The position numbers were made by a program, and so were the translations under genes. The notes beneath the pieces were generated by a model, which ran no database searches, was not told the origin of the DNA, and worked only from the letters and a program-made list of their open reading frames with translations. A stretch of 6,600 nucleotides of DNA from Alphaproteobacteria bacterium (GTDB lineage Bacteria; Pseudomonadota; Alphaproteobacteria; RF32; CAG-239). This document shows positions 1-6,600 of this stretch, piece by piece. Location: NCBI GenBank assembly GCA_017650255.1, contig JAGCFG010000138.1:1-6600 (forward strand), in the 5' to 3' direction. Each line of letters opens with the position of its first letter. Position 1 is the stretch's first letter.

Positions 1-24
1 CGACGAAATAAAAAACCGTAAGCC

Positions 25-651
25 TTAAGCATTTTTATCAAGAGAATTGACCAATGCTTCAAAATCTTCCATAAACCAATTAATATCTTCGTCTGCCTCC
101 TTCATCATCTCTTGAAAACGCTGACGATAAGCCAAAATAAAAGAATTTTCCCCGATTTTGATATCTCTCATCAATATTTTTCCATTCTTTTTACAGAGTC
201 TGAAGGCCGCATTAACCTTTGTATCTTCTTCATCAAGCGCCAGTACAATTTCGGCATTTACCAAAGTATCATCATTAACCTTCTCGCTTCCTAAAATGGA
301 AAAGCTGACTTTGTCCTTAAAATTCAAGGGAAACCCCTTATACAAATTCAAAGCATAGTTCTTAAACAGTTCCAAATATCTTTTTTGCTGAGCCGCGTCC
401 ATTTCGCGCCAATATTTTGCAATCACGAATTTTGCAATATAATCCAAATCGACATACTCAAGCAACAAATTGTCCAGTTTTTCATATTTTTCTTCATAAT
501 CGTCAATTGCAAAAACCTCAAGCAGCTCATTTCCTCGCAAATAAGCAAATTCCTCAGCCTCTTTGGGAGCAATATTTTCGGCTCTTATGGGCAGTGAAAG
601 CATTAATATTCCACAAAAAAGAATAAAATATAAAAAAAAGTTACTTTTCAT
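25..651 (-). CDS. mlaC: MlaC/Ttg2D-family periplasmic phospholipid-binding protein
   Basis: 208-residue protein, complete (ATG at 651-649, TAA at 27-25). The family carries phospholipids through the periplasm between the outer membrane and the inner-membrane MlaFEDB ABC complex. Seen in the sequence: a Sec signal peptide (hydrophobic residues 5-22, likely cleavage after Ala24 in LPIRA); the family core DLDYIAKFVIAKYWR at 68-82, followed by a helix rich in Gln/Arg/Phe; and a C-terminal segment 159-179 (ILMRDIKIGENSF..AYRQRF) matching the family's strand that precedes 'vegvSlv.nYRsqF'. Length is normal for MlaC (about 200). An AGGA ribosome site lies at 663-660, 8 nt before the ATG. No mlaFEDB genes are in the window; the gene is read divergently from the AapJ-like gene, so any partners are elsewhere or beyond the left edge. 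A hopanoid-associated HpnM paralogue is the main alternative within the same fold. The family call is firm; the precise role is inferred. Confidence 0.85.
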   Translation of the reverse strand: MKSNFFLYFILFCGILMLSLPIRAENIAPKEAEEFAYLRGNELLEVFAIDDYEEKYEKLDNLLLEYVDLDYIAKFVIAKYWREMDAAQQKRYLELFKNYALNLYKGFPLNFKDKVSFSILGSEKVNDDTLVNAEIVLALDEEDTKVNAAFRLCKKNGKILMRDIKIGENSFILAYRQRFQEMMKEADEDINWFMEDFEALVNSLDKNA

Positions 652-705
652 AAAAAATATCCTATATTGATAATATATGTCCTATTATATCAAAATGGAA
701 AAAAA
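652..705. promoter_or_regulatory. Divergent promoter region between mlaC-like and aapJ-like genes
   Basis: This 54-nt, very AT-rich spacer must carry the start signals of both divergent genes. On the minus strand there is a perfect TATAAT at 689-684, giving a predicted 5' leader of about 25 nt for the mlaC-like gene; the matching -35 (around 712-707, GTTTCA) is poor. For the plus-strand gene a TAATAT at 671-676 with TTCATA at 647-652 (18-nt spacer) is possible but weak. The -10 elements lie close together, so the two promoters probably share or compete for the same DNA. These are assignments by eye in AT-rich sequence, where chance matches are common. Confidence 0.35.
657..685. repeat. Palindrome flanked by a 20-bp-spaced direct repeat (possible operator)
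   Basis: A perfect inverted repeat TATATT-GAT-AATATA sits at 663-677 (6-bp arms, 3-nt spacer). It lies between two copies of a 9-bp direct repeat, ATATCCTAT at 657-665 and ATGTCCTAT at 677-685 (8 of 9 identical, exactly 20 bp or about two helical turns apart). Read on the minus strand the proximal copy contains the mlaC-like ribosome site. Symmetry and helical phasing are what an operator would show, but no regulator is known and the low GC makes chance symmetry quite likely. Confidence 0.3.
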
Positions 706-1728
706 ATGAAACTAAAATTATTTCTATCAGCTGTATTTTTTATATTGTCCTGCACACCGGCATTTTCTTTCAATGACGCCGGGTTGAGATATATCAACAC
801 TCGCGGGGTTATTCGCTGCGGAATTCCAACCGATAACAAAACTCTTGCATACAAAGAAGAAGACGCACCTCTCAAAGGAATTGCTGTTGAAATATGCCGT
901 CTCATTTCCACCGCTGTTTTTGGCAGAAGCGACAGAATAAAATTGGTTGCCCTGCCGGAATCTATGATTTCAAAAGCTTTTTCCGAAGACAAAATCGATG
1001 TCATGATTGGTGGCATGTCATATTCCGCCAGCAACGAAGTTTCTCAAAGAGCCACCCCGATAGATGTTGTGTTTTATGACCGGTTAATGTTTATGTCAAG
1101 AGATGCCCAAAATGCAACATCAATGAAAGATTTTACCGAGACAAACATCTGCCTTGCAAAAGACCCCGACACCGTCAAAAAACTGCGCGCCTTTGACCAA
1201 CGCAACAATCTTGGCTTCAGAATTTTGCCGCTCGATAGTTTCTTCAAAGCCAAGGGAGCCTTCTTCCTCAAACGCTGCGACCTGTTGGTTGGTGATTACC
1301 TCTCATTAAAAAGCGTCCTAAAAGACAGCACCACAGTGATAAGCAAACTCGAAATTTTGCCGGAAACCATCGCTATAAGACCGGTTTATCTTTTTGCCGA
1401 CAGAGAAAATACATCTCTCCGCACAATCCTAAAATGGGTCATGAACGCCCCAAAACTGGCCGAAGAAATTGGCCTAAATAAAGAAAATTATGAACTTAAT
1501 CTCAGCTCAAAAGATCCTGTAGTCTCATGCCTGCTCGGTACAGACAAAAAACTTTGGAAAGAGTTCGGACTTGAGCAGAATTGGGTTCAAATAATGCTCA
1601 AAGAACAAGGCAACTACGGAGAAATTTTTGAAAAAACTCTGGGAGAAAAATCTCCTTTCAAACTGAAAAGAGAGCAAAACAACCTGCAGAAAAACGGCGG
1701 ATTTATAACATCTTATCCATTTTTATAA
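706..1728 (+). CDS. AapJ-like amino-acid ABC transporter substrate-binding protein (orphan)
   Basis: 340-residue periplasmic binding protein of the SBP_bac_3 class, closest to the general L-amino-acid binding protein AapJ/BztA. Start chosen at ATG 706, with GGA at 697-699 about 6 nt upstream and a signal peptide directly after it (hydrophobic 4-19, likely cleavage after Ser21). A TTG 39 nt earlier would add 13 residues before the signal peptide. Family hallmarks: RGVIRCGI at 33-40, the G.aVeiCR motif near 58-65, a conserved Cys in NICLAKDPDTV (149), RCDLLVGD at 190-197, LLGTD near 276-280, and the very characteristic end GNYGEIFEKTLGEKSPFKL at 302-320 followed by GG. Length matches AapJ. Odd: the usual ligand carboxylate-binding Arg (SR in 'NTTWTLSRD') aligns with Asn110. 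The permease and ATPase genes (aapQMP) that normally follow are absent; the next gene is convergent. It may serve a distant transporter or a sensory role, or bind another ligand. Confidence 0.85.
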   Translation: MKLKLFLSAVFFILSCTPAFSFNDAGLRYINTRGVIRCGIPTDNKTLAYKEEDAPLKGIAVEICRLISTAVFGRSDRIKLVALPESMISKAFSEDKIDVMIGGMSYSASNEVSQRATPIDVVFYDRLMFMSRDAQNATSMKDFTETNICLAKDPDTVKKLRAFDQRNNLGFRILPLDSFFKAKGAFFLKRCDLLVGDYLSLKSVLKDSTTVISKLEILPETIAIRPVYLFADRENTSLRTILKWVMNAPKLAEEIGLNKENYELNLSSKDPVVSCLLGTDKKLWKEFGLEQNWVQIMLKEQGNYGEIFEKTLGEKSPFKLKREQNNLQKNGGFITSYPFL

Positions 1729-2192
1729 GTCAATACCCCCTCAATACTGAGCAAAACCTCACCCGGAGATAAATTAAAGTTAATCTTTTCCTCTCCGATT
1801 GTTCCGATTCCATCTTTTTGATTATACCAACAAAAAGGCGTGGTAAAATTTTTGCTATATTGCAAAGTATCGTCAATATGAACACTTATATCATTATTAC
1901 GGCAATAGATACCTTTTTCTTCGTTCCACAAACAATCAGGAACCTTAAAATTTCCATTGGCAAAATACTCCACTTGCCCCCGTCTGGCAAAATGGTCAAG
2001 CAGAGAAAAAATTTCAGTATATTTAACTCCCCATATATCCAAAAAATTTTTTTCAACCGAATACGGACCACCGGAAACTATATAAACGGAATGTCCTTTT
2101 TCAAACAACAATGCTGAAAAATCCCTAAAAAAAGTTGGATTTTCCGTAATCACACCATGAAAATCCATTCCTACACGCAAACTAGAATTCAT
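1713..2192 (-). CDS. Small HAD-like phosphatase/nucleotidase-type protein with DxH motif I
   Basis: 159 residues from ATG 2192 to TAA 1715-1713. This start makes the protein begin six residues before the catalytic motif, as in compact HAD proteins; an earlier in-frame ATG at 2228 would read through the tail of the upstream gene. Motifs seen: motif I MDFHGVI with nucleophile Asp10 and His12 in place of the usual second Asp; motif II VSGG with Ser40; motif IV HIDDT with Asp107-Asp108. A motif III Lys is not obvious. There is no signal peptide or membrane segment, so it is probably cytoplasmic. The order and spacing suit a minimal-cap HAD hydrolase of the uncharacterised nucleotidase-like type (YqfW/COG5663 group from memory). 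It overlaps the end of the AsmA-like gene by 11 nt, which suggests translational coupling, and its 3' end overlaps the convergent AapJ-like gene. The substrate is unknown; the DxH change may mean altered or lost phosphatase chemistry. Confidence 0.65.
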   Translation of the reverse strand: MNSSLRVGMDFHGVITENPTFFRDFSALLFEKGHSVYIVSGGPYSVEKNFLDIWGVKYTEIFSLLDHFARRGQVEYFANGNFKVPDCLWNEEKGIYCRNNDISVHIDDTLQYSKNFTTPFCWYNQKDGIGTIGEEKINFNLSPGEVLLSIEGVLTYKNG

Positions 2193-5100
2193 TTTCTTTA
2201 CCATCCTCGCCAAAAATCGAGGACACAACTTCTTTAAGAGAATTCGGGCTCAACGCCGAAAGAGGATTTATGATGACTTCCGGCTCATCACTAGTCCCTT
2301 CAATGGTATAATTTGCCGCAAACACAGTACCGTCTTTTCCTGCGAGCAAATTACCAACAACCGGAATTTTACCGATTAAAGTATTCAATCCATATGCTGG
2401 AGCAAATGTTCCTTCTACATTAATCGCCTTGCTGCCCATATTATATTCTCCCGAGAAGCTAAGTCCCAAAACATTACCATAAGCATTAGCCTTACCAACA
2501 TATAATATCTTATCTTTATATTTAAACGGGGCATCAAAATGCGAAAAAGTCATTCCATCACCGGTCAACAAATCTAACATTCCCGTAAAAGAAGCAACTG
2601 TCAACAGCTTTGCCAACACCGGCGTATTGTGAATACTGAAATCTCTGATTTTTGCATGCCCGATTAACAACTTATCTTTTCTTCTCTTTGCCTCAATCTG
2701 CAAATTTCCCCCATACAAGTCGTTATAAATGCGCAAAAAGCGCAACGTATTGCCGGCAGAATTACTTTTTACGGTCAAATAAAATTCTTTGTTAGGCTTC
2801 GGCACATAATCAACCCTGAGCATCATCTCTTTGTTATAATCATAATTGCCGAACAAATGCGCCTCATAAACACCGATACCATTAACCAGCTTTGCCGTTC
2901 CCACAAAATTTGTAACCGCCACATCCGGATTGCTCCAAAGTGTATTAACGGCAATATTAACATCGACATTCGGAGTATTTTCCCAGTCATTGTTATCATC
3001 ACTATCGTTTTGAGCCGTATCTTTTCTTTCAAAAAACTCTGACAAATTGTAGCTGTTACCGGAAATACTTATGCTGATTTTTTGATCTTGCTTATAGTTA
3101 AATTCCACTTTGGCGCTTGCATTTGTTTTATCACCTTTTATCTTTGAGATATCAATAACTTTAGCCCTATTTTCTTTATCAAACGTTGCCTTACCAGCAA
3201 TCTGAAAATCCTGCTTTTCAAAATCAAAGGAGGGAATTGAAGATATTTTATCATTTTCAATTACAACCTTTGCACCCAATTTTCCCTTCTCATCTTTCTG
3301 CTTAAGCAGCCCTAAAAAGCTGAAATCCAGAGCCGTATTGAGCATATCTGCCGAAACATTAACATCATAACCGTTCAAAGTAGGCTTTATAACCGCCTCA
3401 ACAAGAGCAAAACCATCGACATAAGGCTTGCTCAAAAGTTTTGAAGAAACCCCTAGTTTCTTAAACAGCGCTTCATCTGCTTTTAGTTTAATTTTATATA
3501 TACTATTGTCTTTATCATCATTATTATCAAAACGATCATCCCATGATACATTAAGAGGAATACCATCAAAAATAACATCTCCGTCAACCAGCAACCCTTG
3601 ATTATCAACCTGCAAATCAAGTTCTTTTGCCTGTATAACTTTTCCCTTGGCAAGTTCAGAAGTTTCGACATCAAACAATTTTGACTTTACCTTAACCTTA
3701 ACCTCATCATAATCCAAATCATTTTTAAGCTCAAAATCCAAACTAAGTTCCGTATCAGCCGTTCCCTTGAACATAGAAGTTTTCAACCCCAATTTTTTTG
3801 CAAACTCCAACGGCTGATGATCAATCAAGCGCAAAGCATCCTCAATAGAAGAATTTGACAGCAACTTTATACTTATGTAGTTATTATACTTATCCAAGTC
3901 ATAAATTCTGACATTGCCGGAATCAAGCATAATTCCCTCAGATTTTGCCTTATCAAGAGCAATTTCAATACTGTTCGATGTCACCCTAAAATCGCCATAA
4001 ACATTGGTAACCATTGGCATTGTATCGATATATTTTAGATTAGAGTCTTCGATATATGCTTTTCCGCCCAAATTTTCAAAACCGAAAGTCTTTTTCTTCT
4101 TATCATACCCGAAATCAAACTCAAAATGCGCATCTTTAATATTGCCACCGAAAATATTTTCTTTGCACCACTCCCAAGCATCAGGAGCAATATATCTCGG
4201 CCAATAGATATATAAATCATTAAGCTTGAGCGAACCGATATCCGCACTCAATTTCAGTTTCAAATCCTCCCACGAAGACTGTAGCAACAATTTTTCAACC
4301 CCAACAGCGCCAAACCCGAGCTTAACTTTTTGTTCCCCCAAATTAAAATCAGCATTTTTAATTTCCAACTTGTCCAAGCCACCGCTGATTTTTCCATCCA
4401 ATACAAAAGAAGAAATATCATATTTCGATTCCTGATCATCTGCCGAAAAAATAATACTTCCCTTTCCGCCCTCAAACTGAAACGCAATATCACCTATAGC
4501 TTTTTCTACAGCCTTAACCAAATTTTCTCTGCTATTTTCAAATTCGTTAAAATCGACTACTGTAGTAACTTTTCCGCTCACCGGAAGCATAATTTTATAA
4601 AAATTATTCGCCTCTGCATATTTATCAATAATACTGGATGGAACCAAATCATCAAAATAAGCCTGCAAAACAAGTTTATTATCCGCAAACTTATAGCCCA
4701 TATCAATACCTGCGGATACAACCGTATTGTCGCCAAAATCAAGCAGAGCACTGACTTCTGTCGACATATCACTGGAACCACGCTCAAAATTAAAATTTAA
4801 ATCCGACAAAATCCATTTTCGCCCAAAGTCAATCTCATGAAATTCCACTTCTCCGCCAATCACTTTAATACTGCTCAAATAGCTTTCCGGATATGTCATA
4901 TCATTTGAATAAAACCGCTCAATAACATTCTCATACTGGGTAAGATAATAATCTAACTTTTTTTCTGTAATTTCTTCAGCCTTATCTTCTTTTTTCACTC
5001 CATAATTGGTAAAAATATAGACAGCCGGTTTTTCCATCACAATTGCCGTCGGAGCAATAATACCTCTGAGCAAAGCCTTAATACTGAAAGAAACCGATGT

Positions 5101-5394
5101 TCTCGGAGCTGCAATTCTCAACGATTCATCATCACGCTTATAAACAACTTTGTTTGCAATAATCTTTATCGGCTTAACCGAACGCACAAGCTCAATATTA
5201 ACACTCTCAACGCTGACATCAACATTTTCACCATCGGGATTTAAGGCTGCCAAAATATATGGCTTTAAAAACGGTACCGATATCGGCCCTTTGTACAATT
5301 GCCACACAAAAAGCAAAAAGACCAACAATATTACCAATATTGTATAATCAAAAACTTTTCTGGCAAAATAAAGCCTGCTCGACACCTTTTTCAT
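2182..5394 (-). CDS. YhdP/AsmA-like (DUF3971-type) envelope protein, 1070 residues
   Basis: A large single-pass protein with a positively charged N-terminus (MKKVSSR, Arg12-Lys13), one transmembrane segment at about 17-33, and a roughly 1030-residue periplasmic part made mainly of alternating polar/hydrophobic beta strands, as in AsmA-family bridge proteins. The C-terminus is diagnostic: PAYGLNTLIGKIPVVGNLL (about 999-1017) followed by a FAANYTIEGTSDEPEV strand and NPLSALSPN (about 1043-1051), the usual AsmA-like C-terminal signature of alphaproteobacterial DUF3971 proteins. Length is in the family range (E. coli YhdP is about 1270). By family, these proteins form a groove that moves or regulates phospholipid transport from inner to outer membrane and so supports the permeability barrier. 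It begins on the base right after the prfB stop codon and ends with TAG inside the next gene's start region. No frame break was seen. Family call good; the precise function is inferred. Confidence 0.8.
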   Translation of the reverse strand: MKKVSSRLYFARKVFDYTILVILLVFLLFVWQLYKGPISVPFLKPYILAALNPDGENVDVSVESVNIELVRSVKPIKIIANKVVYKRDDESLRIAAPRTSVSFSIKALLRGIIAPTAIVMEKPAVYIFTNYGVKKEDKAEEITEKKLDYYLTQYENVIERFYSNDMTYPESYLSSIKVIGGEVEFHEIDFGRKWILSDLNFNFERGSSDMSTEVSALLDFGDNTVVSAGIDMGYKFADNKLVLQAYFDDLVPSSIIDKYAEANNFYKIMLPVSGKVTTVVDFNEFENSRENLVKAVEKAIGDIAFQFEGGKGSIIFSADDQESKYDISSFVLDGKISGGLDKLEIKNADFNLGEQKVKLGFGAVGVEKLLLQSSWEDLKLKLSADIGSLKLNDLYIYWPRYIAPDAWEWCKENIFGGNIKDAHFEFDFGYDKKKKTFGFENLGGKAYIEDSNLKYIDTMPMVTNVYGDFRVTSNSIEIALDKAKSEGIMLDSGNVRIYDLDKYNNYISIKLLSNSSIEDALRLIDHQPLEFAKKLGLKTSMFKGTADTELSLDFELKNDLDYDEVKVKVKSKLFDVETSELAKGKVIQAKELDLQVDNQGLLVDGDVIFDGIPLNVSWDDRFDNNDDKDNSIYKIKLKADEALFKKLGVSSKLLSKPYVDGFALVEAVIKPTLNGYDVNVSADMLNTALDFSFLGLLKQKDEKGKLGAKVVIENDKISSIPSFDFEKQDFQIAGKATFDKENRAKVIDISKIKGDKTNASAKVEFNYKQDQKISISISGNSYNLSEFFERKDTAQNDSDDNNDWENTPNVDVNIAVNTLWSNPDVAVTNFVGTAKLVNGIGVYEAHLFGNYDYNKEMMLRVDYVPKPNKEFYLTVKSNSAGNTLRFLRIYNDLYGGNLQIEAKRRKDKLLIGHAKIRDFSIHNTPVLAKLLTVASFTGMLDLLTGDGMTFSHFDAPFKYKDKILYVGKANAYGNVLGLSFSGEYNMGSKAINVEGTFAPAYGLNTLIGKIPVVGNLLAGKDGTVFAANYTIEGTSDEPEVIINPLSALSPNSLKEVVSSIFGEDGKENEF

Positions 5395-6496
5395 CTATTT
5401 TGCCACCTTATCAGCCAACGCCGCTTCCAAAAACAAATCTATGTCTCCATCAAGAACAGCTTTTGTATCCGATGTTTCTGCCTCTGTCCGCAAGTCCTTT
5501 ACCATCTTATAAGGTTGCAAAACATACGAGCGAATTTGATATCCCCAACCATTATCGCCCTGCTCGCTCCAAGCACCTTTTTCCGCAGCCTCTTTTTTCT
5601 GCATTTCCATCTCATAAAGACGAGCTTTCAGCATTTTCCACGCCGTCTCCCTGTTTTGGAACTGTGAACGTTGATTTTGGCTTTGCACCACAATTCCTGT
5701 CGGAATATGCGTTATTCTGACGGCAGAATCAGTCTTATTAATATGCTGACCTCCGGCACCCGATGCACGATATGTATCAACCCGACAATCACTCTCATTT
5801 ATCACAATATTAATCTTGTCATCAACCTCAGGATAAACAATAATCGAGGCAAAACTGGTATGTCTTCTCGCATTGCTGTCAAAAGGCGAAATTCTCACCA
5901 AACGATGAACCCCGCTCTCCGACTTCAACCAACCGTAAGCATTATGTCCGCAAATTTTTATTGTAGCAGATTTCAAACCTGCAACATCACCTTCTGATTC
6001 TTCAATATACTCAACTTTATAGTCATGAGCATCTGCCCACCTGCTGTACATTCTCAGCAACATTTCCGCCCAATCCTGTGCCTCTGTTCCTCCGCTGCCG
6101 GAATGAACCTCCAAAAACGCATTGAGTTTATCCGCCTCACCATTCAGCAGAGCTTCCAACTCACCTCTGCGGCACAAAACTTTCAAAGCCTCCAGTTGCG
6201 CAATAACTTCCGCAACCATTTCCTGATTTTCTTCCATTTCTGCCAGCTCACAAAGCTCAACCAAATCAGCTCGGCTTTTTTCAAATTCATTAACTTTATT
6301 GATTTGCTCTTCCAAAACATTTTTTTCGCTCAAAAGTTTTTGGGCTTTTTCGGCATCTTCCCACAGCTTTGCATCAGCAGTCAACGCGCGCAGTTCTTCC
6401 AACCTCATAACCGCGTTGTCATAGTCAAAGAGACCTCCTCAGCAATGCGACAGATTGCTTTATACTCTCGTTCAAATTATAAACTTCGGTTTGCAT
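5395..6496 (-). CDS. prfB: Peptide chain release factor 2 (RF2), expressed by programmed +1 frameshift
   Basis: RF2 reads UGA and UAA stop codons on the ribosome and triggers peptide release. The gene starts at ATG 6496-6494 (weak AGAAGAG upstream), runs 23 codons to an in-frame TGA at 6427-6425, and continues in the +1 frame from GAC 6426 to TAG 5397-5395, giving 366 residues against 365 in E. coli. The joined sequence LLRRSL/DYDNAV parallels E. coli LRGYL/DYD. In full-length numbering: N-terminal helical domain to about 120; GSGGTEAQDWAEML near 133-146; the stop-recognition SPF at 203-205; the catalytic GGQ at 248-250 within YRASGAGGQHINKT; and the RSYVLQPYKMVKDLRT end. Position 244 is Ala, equivalent to residue 246 where E. 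coli K-12 has the less active Thr. The gene follows the probable mrcA by 11 nt. Regulation is by RF2 level: scarce RF2 slows UGA termination and raises frameshifting. Confidence 0.95.
5403..5409 (-). promoter_or_regulatory. Ribosome binding site of the AsmA-like gene inside the prfB 3' end
   Basis: On the minus strand AAGGTGG (5409-5403) lies 8 nt before the ATG at 5394. It is encoded by the last codons of prfB (Lys-Val-Ala-Lys), so the downstream gene is initiated from within prfB. The prfB stop TAG and the ATG are directly adjacent, which favours re-initiation or coupling by ribosomes that have just finished RF2. Confidence 0.6.
6424..6439 (-). promoter_or_regulatory. prfB programmed +1 frameshift site
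   Basis: Read on the minus strand: AGGAGG (6439-6434), TCT, slippery CTT (6430-6428), TGA (6427-6425), C (6424). The Shine-Dalgarno-like AGGAGG is 3 nt from the CTT codon, exactly the spacing of the E. coli element (AGGGGG-TAT-CTT-TGA-C). In the known mechanism the internal SD pairs with 16S rRNA and peptidyl-tRNA-Leu slips from CUU to UUU while UGA waits for RF2. All critical elements are present, so autoregulation is expected to be intact. Confidence 0.95.
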
Positions 6497-6507
6497 TTTT
6501 TTCTCTT

Positions 6508-6600
6508 CTAATATTGTGTTCCAATCTGAAAATCTTCGGTCTCGTTATCGTCGCCGAAGTTTTTATAACTTCCCTCCGCCTGCGGATCTTCGCCTCCGTC
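6508..6600 (-). CDS. mrcA: C-terminal end of a probable penicillin-binding protein 1A (partial)
   Basis: An open frame runs in from the right edge on the minus strand for 30 codons to TAG at 6510-6508. The fragment is Gly/Asp/Glu-rich (DGGEDPQAEG at its start) and ends DFQIGTQY. This fits the low-complexity acidic tail after the transpeptidase domain of alphaproteobacterial PBP1A, whose gene usually precedes prfB. The fragment itself holds no catalytic motif, so the identity rests on position and tail character. The stop lies 11 nt before the prfB start, implying co-transcription. Confidence 0.5.
   Translation of the reverse strand, partial: DGGEDPQAEGSYKNFGDDNETEDFQIGTQY

Noticed and set aside
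1..24. Terminator downstream of the mlaC-like gene
   Set aside because: The T-run on the minus strand is present, but I find no stable GC-rich hairpin before it in the 24 available bases.
667..705. TTG start 39 nt upstream for the AapJ-like gene
   Set aside because: It would put 13 residues before a typical signal peptide and overlap the likely promoter; ATG 706 has a GGA site and gives a standard N-terminus.
748..762. Lipobox-like ILSC in the AapJ-like signal peptide
   Set aside because: Leu at -2 is a poor lipobox residue, and a normal signal peptidase I site (AFS) follows.
1773..1784. ATTAA-AG-TTAAT inverted repeat followed by TTTT, as a terminator for the AapJ-like gene
   Set aside because: Five AT pairs with a 2-nt loop cannot form a stable hairpin, and it lies within the HAD-like coding region.
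2193..2228. Earlier in-frame starts (2228 or 2204) for the HAD-like gene
   Set aside because: They add residues lying within the upstream coding end and give no homology; ATG 2192 places motif I at the usual distance from the N-terminus.
4330..4800. 156-codon plus-strand open frame opposite the YhdP-like gene
   Set aside because: It is antisense to a well-supported gene, has Ile/Asn/Lys-rich composition and no recognisable domain; it looks like a shadow frame, as do the plus-strand frames at 5259-5720 and 5671-5997.
6406..6408. ATG at 6408 as the prfB start
   Set aside because: Homology to RF2 (DYD and leader) extends upstream through a perfect frameshift site.

Overview
The window looks like an AT-rich, host- or gut-type alphaproteobacterium. 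The main evidence is a release factor 2 gene (prfB) directly downstream of what appears to be the 3' end of a penicillin-binding protein 1A gene (mrcA-prfB is a common alphaproteobacterial order). An AapJ-type amino-acid binding protein and an MlaC-type phospholipid carrier fit the same group. Genus cannot be told from the sequence alone.

Layout. On the minus strand, read from the right edge: the last 30 codons of a probable mrcA (6508-6600), prfB (5395-6496), a 1070-residue AsmA/YhdP-like envelope protein (2182-5394) and a small HAD-like protein (1713-2192). These are packed with gaps of 11 and 0 nt and then an 11-nt overlap, so they very probably form one transcription unit whose promoter lies outside the window. 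On the plus strand a single AapJ-like periplasmic binding protein (706-1728) converges on the HAD-like gene, with a 16-nt overlap of the 3' ends. Divergent from it, on the minus strand, is an MlaC/Ttg2D-like periplasmic lipid carrier (25-651). The only real intergenic region is the 54-nt divergent spacer at 652-705, which holds a palindrome and a direct repeat. There is no gene-free stretch over 300 bases, and I see no tRNA, rRNA, CRISPR, IS or phage genes.

The best-supported non-obvious feature is the programmed +1 frameshift in prfB. The gene starts at 6496, hits an in-frame UGA after 23 codons inside the canonical AGGAGG-N3-CUU-UGA-C site, and continues in the +1 frame to give a 366-residue RF2. 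Calling the gene from the first ATG of the long frame (6408) loses the first 29 residues.

Two proteins have unusual active-site features: the AapJ-like protein has Asn where the family has the ligand carboxylate-binding Arg, and the HAD-like protein has DxH instead of DxD in motif I. Two independent units in the window encode proteins of inner-to-outer-membrane lipid traffic (MlaC-like and YhdP/AsmA-like). I found no clearly novel multi-gene system; most of the window is ordinary core-genome content with some oddities.
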